Part shown: piece after piece, positions 26,701 through 34,573 of the stretch | How positions within the stretch are numbered: position 1 is the first letter of the stretch | Layout: every line of letters starts with the position of its first letter | Assembly: GCA_016795425.1 (NCBI GenBank) | Contig: JAEUHG010000269.1 | Location: 1 to 34,573, forward strand | Direction of reading: 5' to 3' | Source of the DNA: Verrucomicrobiales bacterium | GTDB taxonomy: Bacteria; Verrucomicrobiota; Verrucomicrobiia; Limisphaerales; CAIMTB01 | Length of the DNA: 34,573 bases | Made by a program: the position numbers and the translations under genes | The notes under the pieces: generated by a model | What the model saw: only the letters and a program-made list of their open reading frames with translations | Told to the model about the DNA's origin: nothing | The model's database searches: none

Positions 26701-27960
26701 ATGCGTTGCGTTCTCCGGCTTCTCCTTTTCCTTCTCCCCGGACTCCCCGCCCTCTCCGCGTCCGCCGAGTCGCCTCCACGCTGGTGGAAGGGCAACCTCC
26801 ACACCCATTCGCTTTGGAGCGACGGCGATGATTACCCGGAGATGATCGCCGACTGGTACAAACAACGGGGCTACCAATTCCTCGCCTTCACCGAGCACAA
26901 CCTCCTGGCCGAGGGTCAGCGCTGGTTGAGCCTCACCAATGCCCGCGGCGGCGGGCCAGTCTTTGCCAGGTACCTGGAGCGATTCGGTCCCGATTGGGTC
27001 GAGCAGCGCACGGTCGATGACAGCCCCCAGGTTCGTCTGAAACCTCTTTCGGAGTTCCGCACGCGGCTGGAGGAGATCGACCGATTCCTCCTCATCCCCG
27101 CGACGGAGATCACCGACCGGCATCTCACCGCCCCCATTCACATCAACGCCGTCAACATTACCACGGTCGTTCCGCCGCAAGGTGGCTCCAACGTGCTGGA
27201 TGTGATGCAGCGCAATGTCACGGCCGTGCTGGAACAACGGGAGCGCACCGGCCAGCCGATGTTCCCGCATATCAACCACCCGAACTTCGGCTGGGCCATT
27301 ACCGCCGAGGAACTCATGCGGCTGGAAGGCGAGCGCTTCTTCGAAGTCTACAATGGCCACCCGGAGGTTCGAAATTTCGGCGACGCCTCCCACGCCTCCA
27401 TGGAGCGGGTCTGGGACATCCTCCTCACCTGGCGCATCGCCATCCTCGGCCTGCCACCGATGTTCGGCCTCGCCGTCGACGATTCCCATCACTACCACGA
27501 CTTCGCCGTGCCCAAGAGCAATCCCGGCCGCGGCTGGGTCATGGTGCGCGCCCGGACCCTCACCCCGGAATCCATCATCCATGCCCTTGAATCCGGCGAT
27601 TTCTACGCCACCACCGGAGTCACGCTGACGGACATTCGCCGCGATGGAAACACCCTTCGCCTCCATATCGCCGGAGAGGAGGGTGTCACTTACCGCACGG
27701 AGTTCATCGGGACCCGACGCGGTTTCGATCGCGCCAATGAACCCATTCGCAATGCCGCCGGGGATCGCCTCCGCGTCACCCACCGATACTCCCCCGACAT
27801 CGGCATCGTGCTCGCCGCATCCGAAGGACCATCGCCGTCCTATTCGTTCACCGGCGACGAACTCTATGTGCGCGCGACAATCCGGTCGTCCAAGGCCAAG
27901 TCCAATCCCTACCGCGACGGCGAGACCGAGGCCGCCTGGACTCAACCCATCCTGCCCTGA
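26701..27960 (+). CDS. Exported PHP-domain metallohydrolase (CehA/McbA-like)
   Basis: Protein of 419 residues. I chose the ATG that starts a clean signal peptide (MRCVLRLLLFLLPGLPALSASAE); a longer open frame exists upstream but gives a non-conserved leader. The mature part begins with GNLHTHSLWSDGD, where His34, His36 and Asp41 are PHP metal ligands, followed by LAFTEHN with Glu65 and His66. Further likely ligands are in NHPNFGW (about 193-199) and VDDSHHYHDF (about 258-267). The end is a small beta-domain (LYVRATIRSSK). PHP proteins of the CehA/McbA group hydrolyse phosphoesters or carbamate and amide-like bonds; the substrate is unknown here. It is exported, unlike DNA-polymerase-linked PHP domains. 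Confidence 0.9.
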   Translation: MRCVLRLLLFLLPGLPALSASAESPPRWWKGNLHTHSLWSDGDDYPEMIADWYKQRGYQFLAFTEHNLLAEGQRWLSLTNARGGGPVFARYLERFGPDWVEQRTVDDSPQVRLKPLSEFRTRLEEIDRFLLIPATEITDRHLTAPIHINAVNITTVVPPQGGSNVLDVMQRNVTAVLEQRERTGQPMFPHINHPNFGWAITAEELMRLEGERFFEVYNGHPEVRNFGDASHASMERVWDILLTWRIAILGLPPMFGLAVDDSHHYHDFAVPKSNPGRGWVMVRARTLTPESIIHALESGDFYATTGVTLTDIRRDGNTLRLHIAGEEGVTYRTEFIGTRRGFDRANEPIRNAAGDRLRVTHRYSPDIGIVLAASEGPSPSYSFTGDELYVRATIRSSKAKSNPYRDGETEAAWTQPILP

Positions 27961-27963
27961 TTC

Positions 27964-28953
27964 ATGACCACCGCATCCTTCGTGTGTCTCCCGACTCGGT
28001 CGCCGTTGGGCTCATCTCTTCCGTCCGCGAATTCTGCGTCGTCCAGCCGATCCACAATCGCCGCCGGACAACGACGGCTCTTCTCGCTCGTGGGTCTCCT
28101 TGCCATGCTCCTGCTCCCGTCCCACCCGACCACCGCGGCCGACACCGCTTCCCCCGCCGAGCGGTTGCTCGCATCCAAACGCCCCCTCGTCATCGGCCAT
28201 CGCGGCTATCCAACCGTCGCTCCGGAAAACACCGCGCTTTCGTTTCAGCGCGCGCTGCAGGCGGGCGTCGACCTGGTCGAACTCGACTACCACCACACCT
28301 CCGACGGCCTGCCCATCGTGATTCACGATGGCACGCTGGATCGCACGACCGATGCCGTCTCCCGTTGGGGCGGCAAGGATCTCCCTGTCGCGGGGCGAAC
28401 CGCCAAGGATCTCGCCGAACTCCAGGCAGGGCTGTGGTTTCAACCCCCGATTTCCGCACAGCGCCTGCTGCCGCTCGTTGAAGCCGTCGAACTGATTCAA
28501 GCGGTCGGCGTCACCCTCATCGAACGCAAAGCCGGAGACCCGGCGACGCTCGCTCGCCTCATTCGCGAGCACGCCTGGCTCAATCGCCTCGTCGTCCAAT
28601 CCTTCGACTGGAAGTTCCTGACCGAATTTCACCAACTCGAACCCCGACAAATCGTCGGTGCCCTCGGACCCATGGGCAGCCGCGACGGCCGAAAACTCAC
28701 TGACGACGAGAAGAACCTCAGCCCGGCATGGCTCGACCTCGTCCAGGCCACCGGCGCACGCATCGTCGTCTGGAATCGTCAGGTCGACACCGAGTCGGTT
28801 CGCTCCGCGCATCAACGCGGTCTCCGGGTTTGGGTTTACACCATCAACGAAGCGGACGTCGCCGAAACCCTCCTGAAGGCCGGCGTGGATGGCATCATTA
28901 CCGACAACCCCGCGGCCATCTGGCGGGCGCTCGCACTCCGCGACCGGCCATGA
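27964..28953 (+). CDS. Exported glycerophosphodiester phosphodiesterase
   Basis: Protein of 329 residues with a GDPD TIM barrel. VIGHRGYPTVAPENT carries His79, Arg80 and Glu88; ELDYH carries Glu106 and Asp108; IHDGTLDRTTD carries His121. Together these are the catalytic and metal-binding set. LIERKAGD, VVQSFDW and GVDGIITDNPA complete the barrel. It splits glycerophosphodiesters from phospholipid breakdown into glycerol-3-phosphate and an alcohol. The N-terminus up to about residue 36 is Ser/Thr-rich and precedes a hydrophobic core (LFSLVGLLAMLLLP), so the true start may be later, perhaps an internal GTG; export by a signal peptide is likely either way. It follows the PHP gene by 3 bases, and its stop overlaps the next start as ATGA. 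Confidence 0.9.
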   Translation: MTTASFVCLPTRSPLGSSLPSANSASSSRSTIAAGQRRLFSLVGLLAMLLLPSHPTTAADTASPAERLLASKRPLVIGHRGYPTVAPENTALSFQRALQAGVDLVELDYHHTSDGLPIVIHDGTLDRTTDAVSRWGGKDLPVAGRTAKDLAELQAGLWFQPPISAQRLLPLVEAVELIQAVGVTLIERKAGDPATLARLIREHAWLNRLVVQSFDWKFLTEFHQLEPRQIVGALGPMGSRDGRKLTDDEKNLSPAWLDLVQATGARIVVWNRQVDTESVRSAHQRGLRVWVYTINEADVAETLLKAGVDGIITDNPAAIWRALALRDRP

Positions 28954-30227
28954 AACGTCCGGCCAACGCCCTGCTCCGAGCAGACTCCAGGTCCGCCACC
29001 CGGTTGCTCGGAATCGTTGCGTTGGGGGTCGTGCTCCTCCTGGTGGCAGCATGGTGGCGACCGCGCCTCATTCATGCCACGGCCCTGCGGGACGCCCTCG
29101 AAGGTCCCAGTTGCGATGAAGAGATGCTGGACCGCGTGCTCGACCACTCGCGCCACCCGGAGAAGGACCTGCAAGCCCTTTGGACCACGGGTAAGATTCC
29201 CCATCGCCGATTGATCCTTGCCCAAGCGGTCCGCCCGGGCCTGCCCATCGACGGCCCTGTCGGTGCTTGGATTCGTGAAGCCGCGGCGGACCCGGATGCC
29301 GGCCTCCGGGAACTGGCCCTTGGCTTCACGCGCGCCGCCGACTCCGCTGAGACGGAACCGATTGTCGGATGGCAATTGGTCGATCCCGACCCCGAGCTTC
29401 GACGTCTCGGCCTCCAAAGCCTGCGCCGCCTGGGTCATGCGGGTTGGACGCCGCTTGTGCTTCCACTGCTGGAAGACAAAGACCCGAGCATTGCGCTTTC
29501 AGCGGACAACCTTCTGCGCCGTTGGAGCCGTCGGGATTCGGGCCTCAAATTGTCCGATGCGCTCCCCAACAACGCCGCCCTCGTCGAGCCAGAAACCGCT
29601 CCCGAAATGCTCGCCCGGCTCAACCTTGCCCGCCAACAGCACCAGGCGTGGTGGTCGACCCAGACAAGCGCACCCAAAGTCGTGAATTCGGTTCCACCCA
29701 TTCCCTTCCCGCGTCGGCCGGTAGCGGATTTCAACCTGATCGATCTCGACGGCCGGGAACGGCGGCTATCCGAGTTCCGTGGCAGGATGGTCCTGCTCAA
29801 CTTCTGGGCCACCTGGTGCACCCCTTGCCTCAACGAACTTCCGATCCTGCGCCAACTTCAGATCCAACATTCGAACCGTTTGGCGATCCTCGGCATCAGC
29901 CTCGACAGCCTCAAACAGGGACCCGCGGCCGTCTCCAACGCCGAAACTCTGACCGACGAGGCCGAGCTCCACGACTTGCGCAAGACTTTGCGTGCCATCG
30001 CGGGTCGATACGCTCTCTCTTATCCCGTTCTGCTCGATCCAAAGAACAAAGTCGGACGCCGCTTCGACGGAGGCCAACTTCCCACCCAGGTGTTGATTGA
30101 TGCAGATGGCCGTTTGTGCCGCCGCTTCGTGGGAAACCGATCTTTGTCTACCTGGGAACGAATGCTCCTCGATGCCGAATCTTCCAAAGCACCCGTTCCC
30201 CAACCCGGAAATGATCGGCAACTTTAG
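28950..30227 (+). CDS. Membrane-anchored HEAT-repeat/thioredoxin fusion (TlpA-like)
   Basis: Protein of 425 residues starting at the ATG that overlaps the phosphodiesterase stop. A single hydrophobic helix at about residues 19-36 (LLGIVALGVVLLLVAAWW) anchors it, leaving the rest in the periplasm. Residues about 55-195 are helical and read as a few HEAT-like repeats (AADPDAGLRELALGF, DPDPELRRLGLQSLRRLG, DKDPSIALSADNLLRRW). Residues about 250-410 are a redoxin/TlpA-like thioredoxin domain: FNLIDLDGRERRLSEFRG, then NFWATWCTPC with Cys290 and Cys293, and LPTQVLIDADGR with the cis-proline. It should reduce or shuffle disulfides in exported proteins. The fusion order is unusual for a TlpA-type protein. 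It closes the coupled pair with the phosphodiesterase. Confidence 0.88.
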   Translation: MKRPANALLRADSRSATRLLGIVALGVVLLLVAAWWRPRLIHATALRDALEGPSCDEEMLDRVLDHSRHPEKDLQALWTTGKIPHRRLILAQAVRPGLPIDGPVGAWIREAAADPDAGLRELALGFTRAADSAETEPIVGWQLVDPDPELRRLGLQSLRRLGHAGWTPLVLPLLEDKDPSIALSADNLLRRWSRRDSGLKLSDALPNNAALVEPETAPEMLARLNLARQQHQAWWSTQTSAPKVVNSVPPIPFPRRPVADFNLIDLDGRERRLSEFRGRMVLLNFWATWCTPCLNELPILRQLQIQHSNRLAILGISLDSLKQGPAAVSNAETLTDEAELHDLRKTLRAIAGRYALSYPVLLDPKNKVGRRFDGGQLPTQVLIDADGRLCRRFVGNRSLSTWERMLLDAESSKAPVPQPGNDRQL

Positions 30228-30740
30228 TTTCTTACCAAACATCCGATAAAATCCACGCGGCTGCCACCGCCCGTCGAGCCGCCCGCGTGGGCGACGTCAT
30301 CACCGAAAACCAACAACCCACGGCGGGTGGTGGCGCCGCACCTTCGCCCTGCCGATCACCGCTGAACGCCCCCGGTAATCCACTGTTGATCCGATCGTTA
30401 CACAGACGCCGGGTCCTAGATCCTGTCGTCGGCGTTCGTCTATTGGTGGAGGCGGGGTTGGTGGATGGGCGTGAGTAGAGGGTCGACTCCAACCCCTGCA
30501 GACGTGACCCACCGGGATATCGCTGCAGAGGGGCCGTGATGGAGCCGACCCCGTGATCGCCTCCCAATTTCCGGGTCGAAACCACCGTATGGCCGACACG
30601 TCCTCGAAAATAGACCACCACCAAGAAACGACGGTTGGAAACCTTCTGAGGGTCCAAAGAAACAATTGCCTTCCACCCGCCAGCCACTGCCCCAGGAGAC
30701 CACGCTCGTATTCCAAGGAACGACGCCGATGGCCACGACC
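30228..30740. other. Non-coding stretch between convergent genes
   Basis: This 513-base stretch lies between the convergent thioredoxin-fusion and discoidin/calcium-repeat genes. Several minus-strand frames stay open through it, but all give Arg/Pro/Ser-rich sequence with no family resemblance, and three different frames are open over the same bases, so none is called. An inverted repeat at its left end is listed separately. Two CTGCAG sites about 30 bases apart are the only other regular feature. It may contain a dispersed repeat or decayed gene. Confidence 0.5.
30253..30290 (+). terminator. Possible terminator hairpin after the thioredoxin-fusion gene
   Basis: CCACGCGG and CCGCGTGG form an 8-base stem, extended inside by GGC/GCC with a small bulge, 25 bases after the stop codon. 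The loop is about 20 bases and there is no T tract, so this is only a weak candidate. Confidence 0.28.
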
Positions 30741-32414
30741 TCACGGCTGAACAACCCTGAAGTACAAATAAACGCCTTCTGTGTTGTAGACTCGCAGCAC
30801 AGTTTCCCCGGTACCTGATAGTTCCTCGACTGTCGCCCACCGAACCATATCCGACGAACGCTCCACTCTGTATTGCGCGCCCGCCGCCGACGGGAACTCA
30901 ATGCGCACCTGCTGCACCGCAATCCTTAATGAAGGAACTGGGAAGCTTTTCGGATCCAGCGGATTGCTGCCGCTTCGAAGCTCCGACCGGTCCCAGAAGC
31001 CGTCCCCGTCCGTATCCGCCTTCGCCGGATCAGTGCCGGCCTCGTATTCGTCACCATTCGTTAGACTGTCCTTATCAGGATCGCCCGCCGCTTCCTCTCC
31101 GAGGGTTCCACCGAAATACCGCACCTCCCATGAGTCTGGCAAGCCGTCCATATCGACATCGTTCGCTATGCCAAGAAGCTCCACTTCCGCTATCTGAAGG
31201 GCACTGGCTACAACTGGGTTGGCCACCGTCGGGAAAGTGATTTGATATGAAGTGTAGGATCTGGTGTTCTGGAAAGTGATTTCCTGCCTCATGTAACGTC
31301 GGCTGAAGGCTGGTATCTGTCCCTCAGCGATAAGTGTGAATTGAATTCCATCACTCGATCCTTCCAGCCGATAGCTTGCGGGGTCCCTCTCTGGCGCATC
31401 GTTGGCAGACGTTAGCGCCAACCCCGTCACAACCGCCGGTCTACCCGTGGTTCGAACCATCAATCCAACCCAGCCAGAAAACGGCGGCTCAACATCATTG
31501 TCGTTAAAGTCCAAGAATTTTGTTAGTATGTCGTTATCAATCGCATTCTGGACGCGTTCATCATCTGGGGATCGGGAAGTCTGGCTCGTGGGGGCGATCG
31601 GATCGCCTGGCCTGGTGATATCATCGATCGGAGGACCGCTGGACGGAGAAACGAGCTGGATCGCGTTGATGGGTGCCCGAGGGGTATTTCCGAATCCGAT
31701 ACCGCTGCCCATCGAATCCGTGCGCGCCTCGACGGTTATTGCCCGGGCCGTTAGCCCTCGGAAGACAAGGTAATTCCCTGTTCCGAAAATCAAGGCAGCG
31801 GGACCGTTTGTGGTTGCTCCAAGATTGCCTGCGACCTCCATGTAAGATGTGCTGGCCGGCGGGGACTGCGCTCGAATGGAATCTCGGAGGACCTTGCCAC
31901 TCTCCGGATCGATGATTCGATAGCTGCCACCTAGTCCTGGGAGTCCCGCCAGGGCATAGACATAAACATCGTACCCCTTCTCGGTGAGCTTAGTGGGTAG
32001 GCCGGCGATCTTGACGGTCGTCGTGGACGCGGACGTTGTGTCAAGGAAACCCGTCATCAGGACTTTATCTCGTCCCAGAAGGAGGTTGTTCTCGCCACCT
32101 CGTCCTGTTGAGGACCAAGTGCCAGCGGCGCTCCAGATTACCGAAATCCCCGTTGGCTCTGCCCTTCCGTCCCGACTCGCGACGATTGTTGCGTTTGTTC
32201 CGCTTTGTAGCTTCAGGTTATTCCAGTGACGCTGCGCTACGTGCGGCACGCCTGCCTCATCGAGATCCGACAAGCTTGCGGAACCGGTCCCCATGACTTC
32301 ATCGGATCCAAAGTTCAGACCAACGCGAAAATCCTCGGGCTCGATCGACTGCCCGAATGAGCATGCCGAGGTCAGGAGTATCGGTAGACAGAATAGGGTG
32401 AGATTCTTTTTCAT
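30741..32414 (-). CDS. Secreted protein with discoidin-like and calcium-type repeat domains
   Basis: Exported protein of 557 residues. The signal peptide is MKKNLTLFCLPILLTSACSFGQ. Residues about 28-270 form a first domain of unknown function beginning VGLNFGSDEV and containing HWNNL, a pattern common in verrucomicrobial exoproteins. Residues about 280-418 resemble a discoidin (F5/8 type C) carbohydrate-binding module (AIDNDILTKFLDF ... DPASYRLEGSSDG ... QIAEVELLG). Residues about 421-490 have acidic calcium-type repeats (DVDMDGLPDSWE, GDPDKDS, DTDGDGFWD). The end is the W...FRV module (YRVERSSDMVRW ... YFRVVQP). The gene is visibly less GC-rich than its neighbours and flanked by long non-coding stretches, which suggests later acquisition. 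No good ribosome binding site is seen before the ATG. Confidence 0.9.
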   Translation of the reverse strand: MKKNLTLFCLPILLTSACSFGQSIEPEDFRVGLNFGSDEVMGTGSASLSDLDEAGVPHVAQRHWNNLKLQSGTNATIVASRDGRAEPTGISVIWSAAGTWSSTGRGGENNLLLGRDKVLMTGFLDTTSASTTTVKIAGLPTKLTEKGYDVYVYALAGLPGLGGSYRIIDPESGKVLRDSIRAQSPPASTSYMEVAGNLGATTNGPAALIFGTGNYLVFRGLTARAITVEARTDSMGSGIGFGNTPRAPINAIQLVSPSSGPPIDDITRPGDPIAPTSQTSRSPDDERVQNAIDNDILTKFLDFNDNDVEPPFSGWVGLMVRTTGRPAVVTGLALTSANDAPERDPASYRLEGSSDGIQFTLIAEGQIPAFSRRYMRQEITFQNTRSYTSYQITFPTVANPVVASALQIAEVELLGIANDVDMDGLPDSWEVRYFGGTLGEEAAGDPDKDSLTNGDEYEAGTDPAKADTDGDGFWDRSELRSGSNPLDPKSFPVPSLRIAVQQVRIEFPSAAGAQYRVERSSDMVRWATVEELSGTGETVLRVYNTEGVYLYFRVVQP

Positions 32415-32680
32415 TTCTAGTGGTGGATTCTACTCTTTAAAGATCACTCTTATTCGGCCTTACGATCGTCCGCGATGGAATGGGACCAAATCGGCTGCAA
32501 CGCCTCGATTCGCTGGTGGAGACGACCATTCACCAAGGGCCTTCGCTGGTTTCGATGACTTTTATGTGCGCCACGGTCGTCGCTTCTTTGCGCGTCGTTC
32601 GGACGCCTTGCCGGCATGGCCAGCCAAGCGAATCCTGATCTCCGCTCTACCCAGGTGCTGGCTGCATCCGCTGTCCGAGA

Positions 32681-32702
32681 TGCCTCTTACCGCAAAGAGG
32701 CA
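32681..32702. other. Perfect stem-loop
   Basis: TGCCTCTT and AAGAGGCA form a perfect 8-base stem with the 6-base loop ACCGCA. It lies about 270 bases upstream of the discoidin-like gene and about 460 bases after the stop of the gene to the right. It could end transcription from that gene or be a small RNA element; there is no T tract. Confidence 0.45.
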
Positions 32703-32854
32703 GGAACCAAATTAGCCGGCGAGGAGCCCTTCCGGACATCGCGCGAATGACGTATTCGATGCGGCAAATGTTGTTCATTGAGCGCCAGACTACGCGATTT
32801 TGCGCAGGGCATACGCGCCTCCCACTGACCGGGGAGGGATCTCCTGCCGAACCA

Positions 32855-32885
32855 CCCCCTGCATGATAGGGGATTATCCCTGGGG
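32855..32885. promoter_or_regulatory. Overlapping palindromes with C/G blocks (operator-like)
   Basis: CCCCT-GCATGAT-AGGGG is an inverted repeat, and its right arm is shared with the perfect 11-base palindrome GGGATTATCCC, followed by TGGGG. The two hairpins are mutually exclusive. Such symmetric G/C blocks with an AT centre look like a binding site for a dimeric regulator. It is about 450 bases upstream of the discoidin-like gene start. Confidence 0.35.
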
Positions 32886-33161
32886 AGAGTGACTGAATGG
32901 AGGTCTCGCTGGCGGCGTCACTCGTCCGGCCGGATGTTGCCTACCGTCCTTGGAGCTGGGACCGGACTTTCGCTGCGAGCGACTCCACCACGGTAATTCG
33001 GAGTTTCCTCCACGAGCTTGGAGGTCCGAACCTTTTCGAGCATTGGCGCGTCCTTCTCCGACCGTCGCATTGGGGTCGCGTCACGGTCTGGTGACCAACC
33101 GTGAATTGGGTTCGAGCGAAACTGTCGTTGCCATGCGGCAGCCTTTCGGCCCGGGGGCGGG

Positions 33162-34573
33162 TTACGGTGGCGTGTTGCCTTGGTAGTTGAGAACCTCAAG
33201 TCCTGCGATTTCGATCGTCCCCTGCGCGTACCCCGTCCAGAAGCTGACCTGGGCCGCACCCGCACCGTAGGCGGCGAGGGCTTTGAATCGCACGGTCTTC
33301 TGCTGCCAATTCGTGTCCGCCAACGTGACCAGAAGTTGGGTGCTCTTGTCGAAAGTCCCGCCCGCCATCTCGAAGTTGAACATGGTCTGGGCACTCCCGC
33401 CGGCGGGCGCGACTTTGCGCACCCAGAAGCGGGCCAGGAGATTGTCCTGGGCGGCGACGGCGGCGATGGTCTTGACCTGGATGCCGGCATTGTAAACCTG
33501 CGTCGGCATCTGGGTCGTGGTGACGCGGAGGGCCTCGACGAAGGACTGCCCGGTCATTGCCACCGTGGTCTTGGTGACGCTTCCGTAAGGGAGGAACGCG
33601 GCAAAGGAGCTGGGGACGACACTCAATGCCTTCGCGGACGGCACGAGTTCGCGGGTGGCAAGGTAATTGGCTCCGGCACCGTACTCCGGACCGGTGAACG
33701 TGACCCGCGCCAGGAAGTCCGCCCCCGGCGCGGACTTGAGAAAGATCGTCTGGCCAATACCGGTGCCGCCAGCCGTCCCCTTCCAACCTTCGACCGCGAG
33801 TCTTCCCGAGGCACCGGATATCCTCGCGGAAGCGAAGGTCAGCGCGCCTGTCCCTGTGCCCAGCTGCAGGGTGGTGTTGCCCGCGAGTTCCAGCGGACCC
33901 AGATCGCCGTGAGCTCCGTTGATCTCAAGAACGCCGCCGGCGAGTGAGAGCGGAGCGGACGAATTCAGGATGCTGCCGGCTTCGAGCACCAAACTGCCGC
34001 CGAGCAAATTCACCCCCCTGGCGGTGATGAGTGAGGCCGCCGACAGAGCAACCCGCCCGCCCCGGATCTCGAGGCTACCGGAGAAGGCACCGGCGATCTC
34101 CACGGTGCCCGGTCCCTGGACCGTCACACGGCTGCCGGTCGTGCCAATGACCGAGGGGAGAACCAATCGCCCGGGGCCGCTGACGTTGAGTTGATACGAT
34201 CTCAAATCGAGCGAGACGAGGGTCAGGGTGCCTTCCCCCAGGCGCAGGTCCTGGTCCTTCTGCAGCACCACCGGCGAGGGCAAGGTGACGAGGCCTTTGC
34301 GATGTAGCCGAAAGTAACGGTGACTACCGGAAGTGGGGAGCTGCACATACGACCGGCCCTCCCGCTCACTGGGGGGTCCCTCGGTGGCGGGTTGCCAGTC
34401 GAGTGGCGACCCGAGTTCCGGACTGGACTGCAACTCAAACTCGGCGGTGGGATCGGACCAACTCAGTTCCACCTGGCTGCCCTCCAGCGACCGGGCCTGG
34501 AGCGCGATCGCGGCTTCGCGGACGTGCACCGTCGTCCTGGATTCGGCGGTGCGACCGGCGGGGTCCTTGACGA
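33162..34573 (-). CDS. 3' part of a large secreted beta-strand-repeat protein (5' end outside window)
   Basis: About 470 codons are visible; the frame stays open to the right edge, so the start is missing. A GTG inside the window is in frame, but the codons before it (PAGRTAESRTTV) read as the end of an Ig-like domain, so it is not the start. Next is a W...YFR module (FELQSSPELGSPLDW ... HRYFRLHRKG). Then come repeated short beta-strands (GPGTVEIAG, GGRVALSAAS, GGSLVLEAGS, GGVLEING) like autotransporter-associated strand repeats, ending in LAVEGWKGTAGGTGIGQTIFL, a typical closing segment of such proteins. The last 130 residues look like a carbohydrate-binding beta-sandwich (FWVRKV ... QGTIEIAGLEVLNYQG). 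No PEP-CTERM tail is present. A role in binding or covering the cell surface is possible. Confidence 0.85.
   Translation of the reverse strand, partial: VKDPAGRTAESRTTVHVREAAIALQARSLEGSQVELSWSDPTAEFELQSSPELGSPLDWQPATEGPPSEREGRSYVQLPTSGSHRYFRLHRKGLVTLPSPVVLQKDQDLRLGEGTLTLVSLDLRSYQLNVSGPGRLVLPSVIGTTGSRVTVQGPGTVEIAGAFSGSLEIRGGRVALSAASLITARGVNLLGGSLVLEAGSILNSSAPLSLAGGVLEINGAHGDLGPLELAGNTTLQLGTGTGALTFASARISGASGRLAVEGWKGTAGGTGIGQTIFLKSAPGADFLARVTFTGPEYGAGANYLATRELVPSAKALSVVPSSFAAFLPYGSVTKTTVAMTGQSFVEALRVTTTQMPTQVYNAGIQVKTIAAVAAQDNLLARFWVRKVAPAGGSAQTMFNFEMAGGTFDKSTQLLVTLADTNWQQKTVRFKALAAYGAGAAQVSFWTGYAQGTIEIAGLEVLNYQGNTPP

Larger units (their letters stand above)
32415..33161. other. Long non-coding stretch upstream of the discoidin-like gene
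   Basis: This 747-base stretch has no convincing gene: the open frames are short or overlap flanking genes antisense. The first 40 bases next to the discoidin-like gene are AT-rich (TTTAAAGA, TAGAAT on the minus strand) and are the likely promoter area. It also holds a perfect stem-loop and a cluster of G/C-block palindromes, listed separately. Confidence 0.55.

Noticed and set aside
28728..28949. Upstream extension of the thioredoxin-fusion frame.
   Set aside because: It lies inside the phosphodiesterase gene and is Arg-rich; the ATG overlapping that gene's stop leads straight into a membrane anchor.
30232..30840. Minus-strand open frame of about 200 codons after the discoidin-like gene.
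   Set aside because: Two other frames are open over the same bases, the translation matches no family, and it overlaps the end of a convincing gene.
32293..32715. Plus-strand open frame of 140 codons in the non-coding stretch.
   Set aside because: It begins antisense inside the discoidin-like gene and has no recognisable features.
1..34573. tRNA or rRNA genes, insertion sequences, integrases, phage genes.
   Set aside because: None could be recognised on either strand; the S74 domain alone is not evidence of a prophage because the protein has a signal peptide and no phage neighbours.

Overview
The window is GC-rich bacterial DNA with about 20 genes, no RNA genes, no CRISPR array and no insertion sequence that I can see. 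The gene content points to Verrucomicrobiota, probably a soil or freshwater relative of Pedosphaera/Limisphaerales. The supporting signs are a PEP-CTERM protein, an ECF sigma factor paired with a Ser/Thr kinase carrying TPR repeats, a secreted sulfatase and S9 peptidase, and several secreted proteins with modules common in that phylum (calcium-type 'DxDxDGLPD' repeats and a C-terminal W...FFR module). This is an inference from protein style; there is no rRNA to confirm it.

Left part (1-8338): a minus-strand group holds a secreted protein, a PEP-CTERM protein and a class V aminotransferase. Divergent to it is an unusual glutaminase fused to a STAS and a cyclic-nucleotide-binding domain. Next come two translationally coupled minus-strand genes: a large modular fibre-like protein (collagen triplets, YadA-head-like repeats, self-cleaving S74 chaperone domain, coiled coil) and a small exported partner. 

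Middle part (8339-24877), all on the plus strand: an ECF sigma factor and a transmembrane Ser/Thr kinase overlap by 4 bases and form a signalling pair. They are followed by a DadA-like FAD oxidoreductase and a compact run of five genes: an exported S9 peptidase, an exported sulfatase, a periplasmic adaptor and two RND transporters. These overlap or nearly touch and probably form one operon for breaking down and exporting or sensing extracellular compounds. No outer-membrane channel gene is present here.

Right part (24923-34573): plus-strand genes for a GNAT acetyltransferase, an exported SMP-30/gluconolactonase-like protein, an exported PHP/CehA-type metallohydrolase, an exported glycerophosphodiester phosphodiesterase, and a membrane-anchored HEAT-thioredoxin fusion coupled to the last of these. 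After this the DNA becomes less GC-rich and less gene-dense. A minus-strand secreted discoidin/calcium-repeat protein sits between two long non-coding stretches, followed by the 3' part of a large minus-strand secreted beta-strand-repeat protein that runs off the right edge.

The most notable items are the sigma-kinase pair, whose sigma factor lacks the usual acidic patch of region 2.2 and so fits activation by phosphorylation; the collagen/YadA-like/S74 fibre protein divergent from it; the three-domain glutaminase; and an RND pump with an unusual extra hydrophobic insertion.
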